DNA of 64,000 bases from Aquimarina mytili (GTDB lineage Bacteria > Bacteroidota > Bacteroidia > Flavobacteriales > Flavobacteriaceae): the NCBI RefSeq assembly GCF_016735115.1, contig NZ_JAERQJ010000001.1:903501-967500 (forward strand), given 5' to 3'. Shown here piece after piece: positions 9,610 through 18,204 of the stretch. The translations under genes were made by a program, and so were the position numbers. The notes under the pieces were generated by a model, which saw only the letters and a program-made list of their open reading frames with translations, did not search any database and had not been told where the DNA came from. The stretch's first letter is position 1; each line of letters starts with the position of its first letter.

Positions 9610-9644
9610 GAGTTTGTTACACCTTTTTGTGGAATAACAAACTC
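9610..9644. other. Stem-loop between the PL7 gene and the downstream operator
   Basis: GAGTTTGTTA (9610-9619) pairs perfectly with TAACAAACTC (9635-9644), with an inner CAC/GTG pair. There is no T-run on the minus strand, so it is not a classical terminator of the susC operon; it may stabilise the 3' end of the lyase mRNA. Confidence 0.45.
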
Positions 9645-9721
9645 ATGGCAAGGCTAACTCAAGTTCATTTTATGTATATCATTTTATCATCAGTATTTCT
9701 ATTAGTATTGATTTTATGTTG

Positions 9722-10702
9722 TCAATGTTCAACTTCTAGGTGATAATATTTGACTGTCGCATACGCTCCTTCATCACGAGTAACTAAATAGTTACCAGCC
9801 TTAAAATAATTTTCAAAGGCACTCCATTTTTTAATATTGATATCATCATACACCACAGAGGAGTTTTCATTAAGAATGATTTCCATTCTATCTTTACTTA
9901 CTTTTACTTCCAGAGTAAATTTTTGAAAACCTACATACTCAGGAAATGTATATCCTTCATCATCTCCCCAGGCATCTGTCCTTAATAGTTCTGTATCGCT
10001 TGCGTTTATATCCTTTAAAACTTTTGTTTTTACTCTTACTTTACCCTGATTCCAGTATATTTTAAGAATAGGGGGAGCATTATTATCATTTTGTCCAATC
10101 AGATCTCTTTGTTGGTTAGTTAATCTACCGTGGATTTGCATAATAATAGTTCTATGATATTTACCATTATTATCTTTTGTAATCTCATTCATAGCCAGTG
10201 TACCTTTCATGGTTCCACCCTGAGCAAATGTCCAATTGGTTGTATTGCTTCCTGGTTCCATTTGCTCCCTTAGTTCTGTTCTTGAATATGAAGAATTTGC
10301 TGTGGATGAGCCTGGATAGGTGTGAAAAACTAAAGCACCATCTGTAGAGTCATTATACATAAAAGGTTTCAATATTTCATTTGTAGCATAATTTAGAATT
10401 TCTGGAGGTTTAACTTCAGTTGGATTTCCTATAGGTAAGGTGACCTTCCAATGACTTAAATCAATTTTTGATAGTATATAATTATCTGGGTTTGTATTGT
10501 CTTCATTAGTAACATTATCACCACTTTGCTCGATATCACCTGAATCTTCTTCAAGAATGTTATTGTCATTATTGTCACTATCGTTTTGACAGCTAACACT
10601 GATTAACATCGTAAAGTTTAATACCACCAATGCTACGTTTTTAAAACATCTTCTGTAAGCATTGTTTTGTAAATATGTGATCATGTTTTTTGAAAACATC
10701 AT
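9722..10702 (-). CDS. Alginate lyase, polysaccharide lyase family 7, lipoprotein form
   Basis: Endo-acting alginate lyase of the beta-jelly-roll PL7 family, cutting by beta-elimination. The family motifs are in order: Y-S-R-T-E-L-R-E-Q (substrate arginine), M-Q-I-H-G-R (catalytic His) and Y-F-K-A-G-N-Y (catalytic Tyr). The start has a hydrophobic stretch ending S-V-S-C-Q, a lipobox, followed by an Asn/Asp/Glu-rich linker of about 50 residues, as in surface-exposed Bacteroidota lipoproteins. It is last in the susC operon, three bases after its close paralogue at 10706. Confidence 0.92.
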   Translation of the reverse strand: MMFSKNMITYLQNNAYRRCFKNVALVVLNFTMLISVSCQNDSDNNDNNILEEDSGDIEQSGDNVTNEDNTNPDNYILSKIDLSHWKVTLPIGNPTEVKPPEILNYATNEILKPFMYNDSTDGALVFHTYPGSSTANSSYSRTELREQMEPGSNTTNWTFAQGGTMKGTLAMNEITKDNNGKYHRTIIMQIHGRLTNQQRDLIGQNDNNAPPILKIYWNQGKVRVKTKVLKDINASDTELLRTDAWGDDEGYTFPEYVGFQKFTLEVKVSKDRMEIILNENSSVVYDDINIKKWSAFENYFKAGNYLVTRDEGAYATVKYYHLEVEH

Positions 10703-10705
10703 GGC

Positions 10706-11602
10706 TTAGTGGCTAACGGTTAAATCATAAAATTTTACTTTGGCGAATGCATTTTTATTTTTTGTAGCCAGATAATTTCCGGCTTTAAAATAATTTTCAA
10801 ATACTCCCCATCTCTTCATATCAATTCCTTTGTATACTTTTGAATACTTATCATTTAGTATCACTTTCATTTTACCTTCTGAGGCGATTATTTCCACTGT
10901 GAATTTTTCAAAACCCACCTTTTTAGGAAAATTATATCCTTCATCATCTTTCCAGGTAGATTTTTTTAAGATTTCTTTATCCGAGACATATTGATCTTTA
11001 AGAAACTTTGACTTTAATCGTATTCGCCCATTATTCCAATATACTTTCATAATAGGAGGTGCATCATTATCGCTTTTTCCAATTAATTCTCGCTGTTCAT
11101 TTGATAATCTCCCATGAATTTGTAGTACTATTACCTTATCATATTTACCTTTTTCGTTTTTAGAAATTTCATCAATGGCTATAGTAGCTTTCATACGTCC
11201 TCCTTCTTTGAAAGTCCAGTTGACATTATTTTTGCCAGGTACCATTTGTTCCCTTAATTCACATCGAGAATATTTGGTGTTTGTGGTGGTTGCTCCTGGT
11301 GTTGCATAAAAAACGAGTGCCCCATCTTTTGGGTCATTATACATGTACTTTTGTAGTGTAGGATTGTTTGCATAATCCAAAATTTCGGGAGGACTCACAT
11401 TAATTGGCTTTGGGCTGCCTATAGGTAAGGTTACCTTCCAATGGCTTAAATCTATTTTTGGTGATAACTGTTTTTCTTTCTTTTCCGATTCTTTTTGAGT
11501 ATTAGAATCTGCAATACTACTTGTCTGGGCTAGACAAGTAGTATTGGCAGATAGAAATATTAATACTAAAAAGGGGACTATATTTTTTTTAATATTTTTC
11601 AT
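10706..11602 (-). CDS. Alginate lyase, polysaccharide lyase family 7, secreted form
   Basis: A tandem paralogue of the preceding-strand neighbour at 9722, with the same core (I-D-L-S-H-W-K-V-T-L-P-I-G near residue 50; Y-S-R-C-E-L-R-E-Q, L-Q-I-H-G-R, Y-F-K-A-G-N-Y). Instead of a lipobox it has a cleavable signal peptide ending C-L-A-Q and only a short linker, so it should be periplasmic or released rather than membrane-anchored. It starts 8 bp after the PKD lipoprotein gene ends. Confidence 0.92.
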   Translation of the reverse strand: MKNIKKNIVPFLVLIFLSANTTCLAQTSSIADSNTQKESEKKEKQLSPKIDLSHWKVTLPIGSPKPINVSPPEILDYANNPTLQKYMYNDPKDGALVFYATPGATTTNTKYSRCELREQMVPGKNNVNWTFKEGGRMKATIAIDEISKNEKGKYDKVIVLQIHGRLSNEQRELIGKSDNDAPPIMKVYWNNGRIRLKSKFLKDQYVSDKEILKKSTWKDDEGYNFPKKVGFEKFTVEIIASEGKMKVILNDKYSKVYKGIDMKRWGVFENYFKAGNYLATKNKNAFAKVKFYDLTVSH

Positions 11603-11610
11603 TTTACAAA

Positions 11611-12648
11611 TTAATTAGTAGCCGTAACAGTTACCGAATCAGCTCGTATTTCTTCATCTCCACTATTATATCCGAAATCACCACCACCACCACCAGTAGC
11701 TGGGCCTCCAATACCTCTTATAAAAAGAGCAACACTGTTATTAGCTCCCGAATTAAATGAATATGTATACGTGATATAACCATCATCGTTAGGGTTAGCT
11801 TGTGTCTGAATTAGAAGGTTGTTTGCCGCCTCTTCTACCTGTGAAATTGAAGAATAACCAAAACCATCTTGAGGAAAATCTACAGTATCTGTATAATACG
11901 TTGGAGTGTAACCTCCTGTATATCCAGAACCAGCTAAAACTCTTAATTCAAGCATACTGGGGAACGAACCTCCTGTCGGACTTTTAAAAGATGTCACTAT
12001 TTCTACTGTATAGTCTGAATCTGGGATCACTTCGAACTCTTGATACAGATGATCTGGCTCATTGTTATCAAATTTTACAACGTTATCAGAACCTCCATTA
12101 CCAGAACTAGATTCTCCCTGGTCTCCAATACTTTTATTAATCCAACCAGAACAAGTACAATCAGAACCTGATGATTTAGGAAGTTTGTCAAAATCAGAGT
12201 TTACTAAAACGGGGTCGGGAACATCTGGTTTTGGTGGCTCAATTACTTCAATACTTTTGGTAATTGTGCTCGTCTTTCCCAATTTATCTGAAGAAGTTAA
12301 CGTAACTTCAAATGTACCTTCTCCTGGAAATTCTAAATTGATGTTTTCTGAAGTAAGTGAAGGAGTAACATCATCATCTGTGTCCAGGTCTAACAATGTA
12401 ACATTTTCAGGGATTTCCCATTGATAATCAGTTGAACTCACCGACTGATTTGTTAGAAAATAAATTTTAAAATCTTCTTCTGGAGTCGTTCCTTCTTTTT
12501 GAATGGCTACAAAGTTTGCAGAAGGAGGTGTTAAATCAGGTAAGTCTCCAACTTCCGGAAGGTCATCATCCTGACAAGAGATCAAGACTGTTATACTAGT
12601 TATAAATAACCAAGCATATGTTTTTAGATATTTCAGCTTTGTCTTCAT
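11611..12648 (-). CDS. PKD-domain surface lipoprotein of the alginate locus (SusE/F-position protein)
   Basis: A 345-aa lipoprotein: the signal peptide ends V-L-I-S-C-Q at about residue 25, followed by acidic D-D-D, a pattern often seen on surface-exported lipoproteins. Residues about 40-135 look like a PKD/Ig-like fold (F-P-G-E-G-T-F-E-V-T-L-T-S-S-D near 110). The C-terminal ~200 residues, rich in Gly, Ser and aromatics, look like a beta-sandwich carbohydrate-binding module. It lies between susD and the PL7 genes, where marine flavobacteria often carry such a protein, so alginate capture at the surface is likely. Confidence 0.8.
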   Translation of the reverse strand: MKTKLKYLKTYAWLFITSITVLISCQDDDLPEVGDLPDLTPPSANFVAIQKEGTTPEEDFKIYFLTNQSVSSTDYQWEIPENVTLLDLDTDDDVTPSLTSENINLEFPGEGTFEVTLTSSDKLGKTSTITKSIEVIEPPKPDVPDPVLVNSDFDKLPKSSGSDCTCSGWINKSIGDQGESSSGNGGSDNVVKFDNNEPDHLYQEFEVIPDSDYTVEIVTSFKSPTGGSFPSMLELRVLAGSGYTGGYTPTYYTDTVDFPQDGFGYSSISQVEEAANNLLIQTQANPNDDGYITYTYSFNSGANNSVALFIRGIGGPATGGGGGDFGYNSGDEEIRADSVTVTATN

Positions 12649-12699
12649 TTTTTTAATATTTTAATTATTTACTTCCTGAATTCAGGAAAGAATATGGTA

Positions 12700-14142
12700 T
12701 TAATAGCCTGGGTTTTGCGGATAAAAGTTATCTGTTACATCTCGTTCTCTTTGTGGAATAGGTAACAAGAGGTCATTTGCAGAAAAATTGTATCCATTGT
12801 CATTTGAAAACTGTGTAAGTATTGGCACGGCTTGATTGAATCTTATTAGATCGTATAATCTATGATTTTCAAAAGCTAGTTCGACTCTTCTTTCGTTTAA
12901 TAAGGCTTCTTTTGTAAGCACGTCTCCACCAGCTATAGGTGCTACTCCAGCTCTTTCTCGAACTCGGTTATAAGAGGTTATTGCATCTGCGTCAGAAGTT
13001 TCTAAAAATTCTCCCATGATTGCCTCAGCATGCATAAGCAAAACATCAGAATATCGTAATACTATCCAATCTCTACCAGAGTTTTGATCAGCATCTGGTT
13101 GAAACTTATTGTTTTCAACCCTATTGCTACCCACCGTAGAACTCAAGAAACTTACAGGAAATCTTATAGGTTCGCTTGCCGCCGTAATTAGAGCCTGAAG
13201 TTCAGGTGTAGCCAGGTTAACACCTTGCGCACGACCAGCAGCTGTCATATCAATACTGAATCGTTGAGAATCTCCTTGTACTTGTGCACTACTATCGTCT
13301 CTTGCATCAGAAGTTATTGGAGGAGTACTTAATGATTCGTAGGAAACTGCAAATATGATCTCTTCATTTAATTCATTATCAAAGGCGAAGACATTTTCAA
13401 ATGAATCTAAGAGTTGATACCCATACGAGTTGTTTTCGTCTACAAGCTCATCTAGTAGTATTTTTGCCTGTGCATAATTAGGAGTAGGAGCGCTTAAGTA
13501 CACTTTGGCAAGTAATGATTTTGCTGCTCCGGCAGTTCCTCTATTTGCTTTTGCACTAAAGCTTTCTAAATTAGAAATTGCGGCATTGAAGTCACTAACT
13601 ATTTTTTGATATACCTCGCTTAGTGGAAGTCTTGGATATTCTTCAAAATCTTCTGGCGTAATCTCTCTATCTATAAAAGGAACATCTCCAAACGCTCTTG
13701 CCAGATTAAAATGGGATAAGGCCCTCATAAAGTAAGCTTCCCCGATAATTTGGTTTTTATTACTGTTTTGTATTCTATCCTGATTATCAAGGATAATATT
13801 TGCTGATAATATTACTTTATAGTTATTGGTCCAGTAATTTGCCGCTTCACCAAGGTCTGCAGTCATATTAAAAGACTCAATATCTCCAAAATCTCCATCT
13901 CCGTTGGCAGATACGCCATTATCTGATCTAAGCTCAGTAATGAGAAACTCACCTGCCGGAATTTTTTGGTATCCATCATACATTCCATTTAGAATCGAGA
14001 CAAAACCAGATGGATCATTAAGAGTAGGGGTTTTATCGGGTTCGTTTGGATTACTTATGGTTAGTTCGTCTACTGAGCAGCTGGTTAGCATCAAAGAAAC
14101 AACTGCTGTTGTATATAATATTTTTAAAAAATTAGTTTTCAT
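12700..14142 (-). CDS. susD-like: SusD/RagB-family alginate-binding outer-membrane lipoprotein
   Basis: The lid and glycan-binding partner of the TonB-dependent channel encoded upstream. The 480-aa protein starts with a lipoprotein signal (L-M-L-T-S-C-S near residue 22) and shows SusD features: N-terminal TPR-like helices, A-Y-F-M-R-A-L-S-H-F-N-L-A-R near 140, R-Y-S-D-V-L-L-M-H-A-E-A near 365, and a C-terminal N-E-R-R-V-E-L-A-F-E-N-H-R-L-Y-D-L. It begins 12 bp after susC, so it is co-transcribed. The substrate is inferred from the surrounding lyases. Confidence 0.95.
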   Translation of the reverse strand: MKTNFLKILYTTAVVSLMLTSCSVDELTISNPNEPDKTPTLNDPSGFVSILNGMYDGYQKIPAGEFLITELRSDNGVSANGDGDFGDIESFNMTADLGEAANYWTNNYKVILSANIILDNQDRIQNSNKNQIIGEAYFMRALSHFNLARAFGDVPFIDREITPEDFEEYPRLPLSEVYQKIVSDFNAAISNLESFSAKANRGTAGAAKSLLAKVYLSAPTPNYAQAKILLDELVDENNSYGYQLLDSFENVFAFDNELNEEIIFAVSYESLSTPPITSDARDDSSAQVQGDSQRFSIDMTAAGRAQGVNLATPELQALITAASEPIRFPVSFLSSTVGSNRVENNKFQPDADQNSGRDWIVLRYSDVLLMHAEAIMGEFLETSDADAITSYNRVRERAGVAPIAGGDVLTKEALLNERRVELAFENHRLYDLIRFNQAVPILTQFSNDNGYNFSANDLLLPIPQRERDVTDNFYPQNPGY

Positions 14143-14154
14143 GCCGTTGTATGT

Positions 14155-17100
14155 TTAAAATTGAAGATTAAGACCCATTGAAACCACTCTAGGAATTGGT
14201 GGAGCTCCTCTTTGATATCCAAAGGTTGTTGCCAAATTTGCTCCTCTCGTATTGTAATTTGCACCTTCTGGGTTAAATCCAAAATAGTCATCAGCTGTTA
14301 TGTAAATTAAGTTTTCACCGTTTATATATATTCTTAATTTATCAATACTCAATCTGTTAGTTATATCTGTTGGTAATGTATAACCAACCCCTATATTTCG
14401 TAACGCTATAAAAGAAGCATCTTGAATATGATCATCGGTAAAGATTCGTTTTCTTAAAAATTCTCTGTTAGGCACGTCGCTGGTTACATCTTGATTTGAG
14501 CTAAATTCGTTTCTTTGATACTCAAGATCCGAAACACGCACTTCAGCTCCATGAGAACCTTGTAAAGAGAAGCTAAGATCTACACCATAAAAATTGAAAT
14601 TACTCGAGAATCCCCATTCAAAGTCTGGATAAGGATTACCTAATTCGGTTCTATCTTCATCATCGATAATACCATCACCATTCAGATCTTTTACGTACAC
14701 ATCTTGTGATTGCGCATTGATAGGATAAAAAGGATTGTTAAGATACTGAAAAGGAACTTCTCTATCCATCACAAACCCATAAAAAGAAGTGATAGGTTGC
14801 CCTTCGTTTGCAATAAATTGAGTAGCTCTTTTGTCATCTTCTATAGAGGAAATTAATCCGTCATTTTTACCAAAATCTACCAATTCATTAGTGTTTTTTG
14901 TGAATTGAGCCGAAACATTCCATTTAAAGTTTGGTCGTGTAATAATATTTGAACGTGCTTCAATTTCTATTCCTTCGTTTTTAACTTCTCCAGAATTTTG
15001 TAAAAACCCTCTAGCTCCTGTAACAGATGGTATTGGTAAAAATAAAATAAGATCGTCGCTGGATCTGGTATAATAGTCGGCAGATAAACCAAATGCACCA
15101 TTTGCTATTTCCAGATCAATTCCTGGGTTAAATTCGATTAGTCGTTCCCATCCCAGATCAGGATTGGCGATAACAGTAGGTTTTAATCCCGGTTGTCCAT
15201 CAAAAACAACAGGGGATAGGGTGCTCAATGATCTGTATAAAGAACTAAAGATATTACGATCAATCGCATTAGATCCTGAAATACCATAACTAGCTCTTAT
15301 TTTAAGATCTGTAATAATATTACTATCCTGAAGGAAACGCTCGCCAGAGATTCTCCATCCTACAGAAGCAGCAGGGAAAAATCCAAATTTTGTATTTTCT
15401 CCAAATCTCGAGCTACCGTCTGTTCTTGCACTAATCGACAGTAAATATTTATCATCAAAATCATAGTTAAGACGCCCAAAATAAGAGATTAGTTTTTCGT
15501 TACCCAGACGAGTAAAACTTCCTTGTTCACCTACATTTGCTGCAGGAATATTATCCGTAATATCATCTGTAAATCCTAACCCTCGAGTAGATTGTTCTGT
15601 AAAGTCGAAATCGTCAAAAGAAAAACCACCAACAGCATCAATTGTATGAGCTCCCAAGTTGTTTTTATACGTTAATAAAGATTCTACACCATAGTGAGTT
15701 ACCGTTCTTACTCTTTCATCTCTTTGAGTACGTCCAGATCTATTTTGGTGATGAAGAATTCCTCTCTTATCATAATCTCTTGTGAATCTGAAATCACCAT
15801 AAATTGTTTGTTTGAACTTAAGTCCTTCAGCTAGTTTAAATTCTAAGAAAGAACTTCCGAGGATTTTGGTTTCTCCTTTGGTTCTTTTTCTTTCTAATAC
15901 TTTTGCTAATGCATTGGCATCACCAGTTGTACTTAGACTTATTCCACCACTTGTTCTCGAAAAATCAAGAACGGGATTTCCTAAGGCATCTCTAAGTATA
16001 CCTCCACCATCTTGTGTAAAAACATGATCAAACATTCTTTCGAGTGCATAGTCACCAGCGATTGCTTCAGAAAAAATAACTGCTCCACGGCTGTCTGCTG
16101 TATTTACTAAGCCCAAAGTTGCATCGTTCAATCGGGTTGGTACCCATGGAGATTGTCTAAGTGCTGTTTCAATACCGACCGGAAACCTTCTTTGTAATGT
16201 ATTTTGTCCATTCAGGTTTAACCCAAATCTAATTTTATTATTTTTCGATTTTGAACTGATCTTAACTCTGGCATTATACCTTTTAAAATCATCTGTAAGT
16301 AATACACCTTCATCATGTACATAGCCTAATGAAGCATTGAATTTAGTTTTAGGGGTACCTCCAGTAGCTGAGAAAGAGTGGCTTTGAATAGTTCCACCAT
16401 CTATCATGATATCTTGCCAGTCAGTTTCTCCGCCATTAGCAGCACTGATGATTCCGGCAACCGTTAATAATGCATTACCTTTATCTAAATTTTCTTGAAA
16501 TCTCTGACCTTCAGTTGAGTTTGGATCTAAACCAGATTCAACTCCATTAATATATTTTCTCCAACGTTCTACAGATGAGTTATATTGATCATTTTTTGGT
16601 ACAAACTTAAACCCCGTATAAGAGTTGTAAGCAAATTTTGTATCACCACTTTTACCTTCTTTCAAGGTTACTATAATAACTCCGTTTGCCCCTCGAGATC
16701 CAAAGATAGCAACCGATGAAGCATCTTTTAATACTTCGATTGACTGAATATTATTAGAATCAATACTACCAAGCAAGTCAGGGTCAGTACCTAGTGCAAT
16801 TCCGTCAACAACGATTAAAGGACTTGAGTCGCCTGAAATAGATCCAGGGCCTCGAACAGTAATTTTTGGTGCTCCACCCGCTTCTGGGTTTGTGGCTTGA
16901 ATACGTATACCCGCAACTTTACCTACAATGGCATCATCAAGACGAGGAACCGCTCTATTTTGGATTAATTCTCCAGATACTTTTGCGACCGAACCTGTTA
17001 GATTTTTTTTGGATTGTGTACCATATCCAATAACGACCACTTGTTCAAGTTCTGCTGCGTCTTCTTCTAATACAATGTTTATAGCCGTTTGATCGGTTAC

Positions 17101-17358
17101 GATAACGGTTTGCGTTTTAAACCCCACATACATAAATTCAAGAATATCTCCTTGTTTCGTTTTTATGGAATAATTACCATCAAAATCGCTTGAAGTACCA
17201 TTAGATGTACCTTTGACAAGTATGTTTACACCAGGAAGTGGTGTTTGGTCACTTGCATCAACAATTGTTCCTGTTACTATATAAGAGCTGTCCTGCGCCA
17301 GCAAAGGAATTTGAAATAAGATCAGGACAATAAAAATTAGTTTAACTTTAAAATTCAT
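14155..17358 (-). CDS. susC-like: SusC/RagA-family TonB-dependent outer-membrane transporter (alginate oligomers)
   Basis: A 1067-aa outer-membrane importer driven by TonB. Order of parts: signal peptide ending L-L-A-Q (residue 22), carboxypeptidase-D-like domain (V-T-G-T-I-V-D-A-S-D ... G-V-N-I-L-V-K-G-T), plug domain with V-V-I-G-Y-G-T-Q-S and G-V-I-I-V-T-L-K-E-G, then the 22-strand barrel ending G-L-N-L-Q-F with a terminal Phe. It is first in an operon with susD, the PKD lipoprotein and two PL7 lyases. Its start lies about 300 nt downstream of the triple operator, leaving an unusually long structured leader. Confidence 0.96.
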   Translation of the reverse strand: MNFKVKLIFIVLILFQIPLLAQDSSYIVTGTIVDASDQTPLPGVNILVKGTSNGTSSDFDGNYSIKTKQGDILEFMYVGFKTQTVIVTDQTAINIVLEEDAAELEQVVVIGYGTQSKKNLTGSVAKVSGELIQNRAVPRLDDAIVGKVAGIRIQATNPEAGGAPKITVRGPGSISGDSSPLIVVDGIALGTDPDLLGSIDSNNIQSIEVLKDASSVAIFGSRGANGVIIVTLKEGKSGDTKFAYNSYTGFKFVPKNDQYNSSVERWRKYINGVESGLDPNSTEGQRFQENLDKGNALLTVAGIISAANGGETDWQDIMIDGGTIQSHSFSATGGTPKTKFNASLGYVHDEGVLLTDDFKRYNARVKISSKSKNNKIRFGLNLNGQNTLQRRFPVGIETALRQSPWVPTRLNDATLGLVNTADSRGAVIFSEAIAGDYALERMFDHVFTQDGGGILRDALGNPVLDFSRTSGGISLSTTGDANALAKVLERKRTKGETKILGSSFLEFKLAEGLKFKQTIYGDFRFTRDYDKRGILHHQNRSGRTQRDERVRTVTHYGVESLLTYKNNLGAHTIDAVGGFSFDDFDFTEQSTRGLGFTDDITDNIPAANVGEQGSFTRLGNEKLISYFGRLNYDFDDKYLLSISARTDGSSRFGENTKFGFFPAASVGWRISGERFLQDSNIITDLKIRASYGISGSNAIDRNIFSSLYRSLSTLSPVVFDGQPGLKPTVIANPDLGWERLIEFNPGIDLEIANGAFGLSADYYTRSSDDLILFLPIPSVTGARGFLQNSGEVKNEGIEIEARSNIITRPNFKWNVSAQFTKNTNELVDFGKNDGLISSIEDDKRATQFIANEGQPITSFYGFVMDREVPFQYLNNPFYPINAQSQDVYVKDLNGDGIIDDEDRTELGNPYPDFEWGFSSNFNFYGVDLSFSLQGSHGAEVRVSDLEYQRNEFSSNQDVTSDVPNREFLRKRIFTDDHIQDASFIALRNIGVGYTLPTDITNRLSIDKLRIYINGENLIYITADDYFGFNPEGANYNTRGANLATTFGYQRGAPPIPRVVSMGLNLQF

Positions 17359-17399
17359 TTTAATAATGTTATGTTCCTACAATTAGTTTAATACCGATT

Positions 17400-17528
17400 T
17401 CAGGGTATCTTAATGAAGAATAACAAAGAAATATTCCTTATTCTCCCTTCTTTACGATGTACATAACCATGCAGTTTTAACAAATTTTCGTATTTTTGCA
17501 AGGCATGTAATTGATAAAGTTCATGCAT
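17400..17528 (-). CDS. Possible 42-codon leader reading frame upstream of susC
   Basis: An ATG at 17528 opens a 42-codon frame (M-H-E-L-Y-Q-L-H-A-L ... F-F-I-K-I-P) that stops 41 bp before susC. A GGAGG occurs just upstream, in the loop of the hairpin at 17536-17560. The frame has little amino-acid bias, so it may be non-coding; its interest lies in its position in the transcribed leader. The surrounding 17359-17837 holds no other gene. Confidence 0.2.
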   Translation of the reverse strand: MHELYQLHALQKYENLLKLHGYVHRKEGRIRNISLLFFIKIP

Positions 17529-17535
17529 GTTTAGT

Positions 17536-17594
17536 ATTACTTCCCTCCGAAAGAAGTAATTCAAAAAGGGATAGGTGTGCACCTGTCCTTTTTT
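17536..17594 (-). promoter_or_regulatory. Two consecutive stem-loops in the susC leader
   Basis: On the minus-strand transcript the first stem (17563-17594) is about 14 bp with a 4-nt loop and ends in CCCTTTTTG, so it resembles an intrinsic terminator. The second (ATTACTTC/GAAGTAAT, 17536-17543 with 17553-17560) exposes GGAGG in its loop. Both lie between the operator/promoter at 17664-17706 and susC, so they may form an attenuator; alternatively the first may end read-through from the kdgF operon. Confidence 0.45.
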
Positions 17595-17663
17595 ATTCCC
17601 TAGTAATTTGTTTTTTTCATAATGACTGTGATTTAACTTTTTTTGTTTGAAGTAATTGTTTTT

Positions 17664-17706
17664 TTGGTAAACCAAATTGGGTAACCAAATTGGTTTACCA
17701 AATATA
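17664..17706 (-). promoter_or_regulatory. Triple GntR operator and promoter of the susC operon
   Basis: Three 12-bp boxes occur in exact 13-bp register: TTGGTAAACCAA (17664-17675), TTGGGTAACCAA (17677-17688) and TTGGTTTACCAA (17690-17701). On the minus strand TATATTTG (17699-17706) fits the -7 element TAnnTTTG and shares its TTTGG with the first box, so transcription should begin inside the operator. This is the most operator-rich promoter of the locus. Confidence 0.8.
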
Positions 17707-17837
17707 TGTTATTTTAATGTTAATAAAAAAAAAATTATAAATTTTAATGTTAAAATTTTATAAGTCCTTAGTTTTTGGGGTAAGAATGTTGATAAATCAT
17801 CAGTTCTTAATGTTCATAGAATAAGTTATGTTTGACT

Positions 17838-18185
17838 TTATTCCATGAAATCTTCACGAATCGGACTAAAAACATCAATCAAAAAACCTGCTTTTAAACA
17901 AACGGCACCATGCATTATGTTAGGAGGGATGTAAAATGAATCCCCGCCTTTTAGTATTTTGGTTTCATCACCAATAGTAACTTTAAATTCACCACTTACA
18001 ACATAGGTAACCTGGGAGTGATAATGTTTATGAATAATTCCGATACCACCTTTATCAAATTCCACATTGACTAACATGATATTATCATTATACCCCATAA
18101 TTTGGCGTTTCACTCCTTCGCCCACAGTTTCCCATTCAATTTCTTTTCCGATTATAAATTCATTACTTGATCCAAAACTTTTCAT
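17838..18185 (-). CDS. kdgF: Cupin KdgF, unsaturated-uronate linearising enzyme
   Basis: A small cupin of 115 aa that converts 4,5-unsaturated monouronates, released by oligoalginate lyase, into linear DEH. The metal-binding cupin motif H-K-H-Y-H-S-Q-V-T-Y-V-V-S-G-E is at about 52-66 and the second histidine motif is P-P-N-I-M-H-G-A-V near 87-95. There is no signal peptide, so it is cytoplasmic. It starts 19 bp after the PL17 gene, which makes its substrate. Confidence 0.9.
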   Translation of the reverse strand: MKSFGSSNEFIIGKEIEWETVGEGVKRQIMGYNDNIMLVNVEFDKGGIGIIHKHYHSQVTYVVSGEFKVTIGDETKILKGGDSFYIPPNIMHGAVCLKAGFLIDVFSPIREDFME

Positions 18186-18204
18186 GTGATTGTTATTTAT
18201 GCTG

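Noticed and set aside
9610..9644. Intrinsic terminator after the PL7 gene
   Set aside because: The stem is good, but no T-run follows on the minus strand; kept only as a stem-loop.
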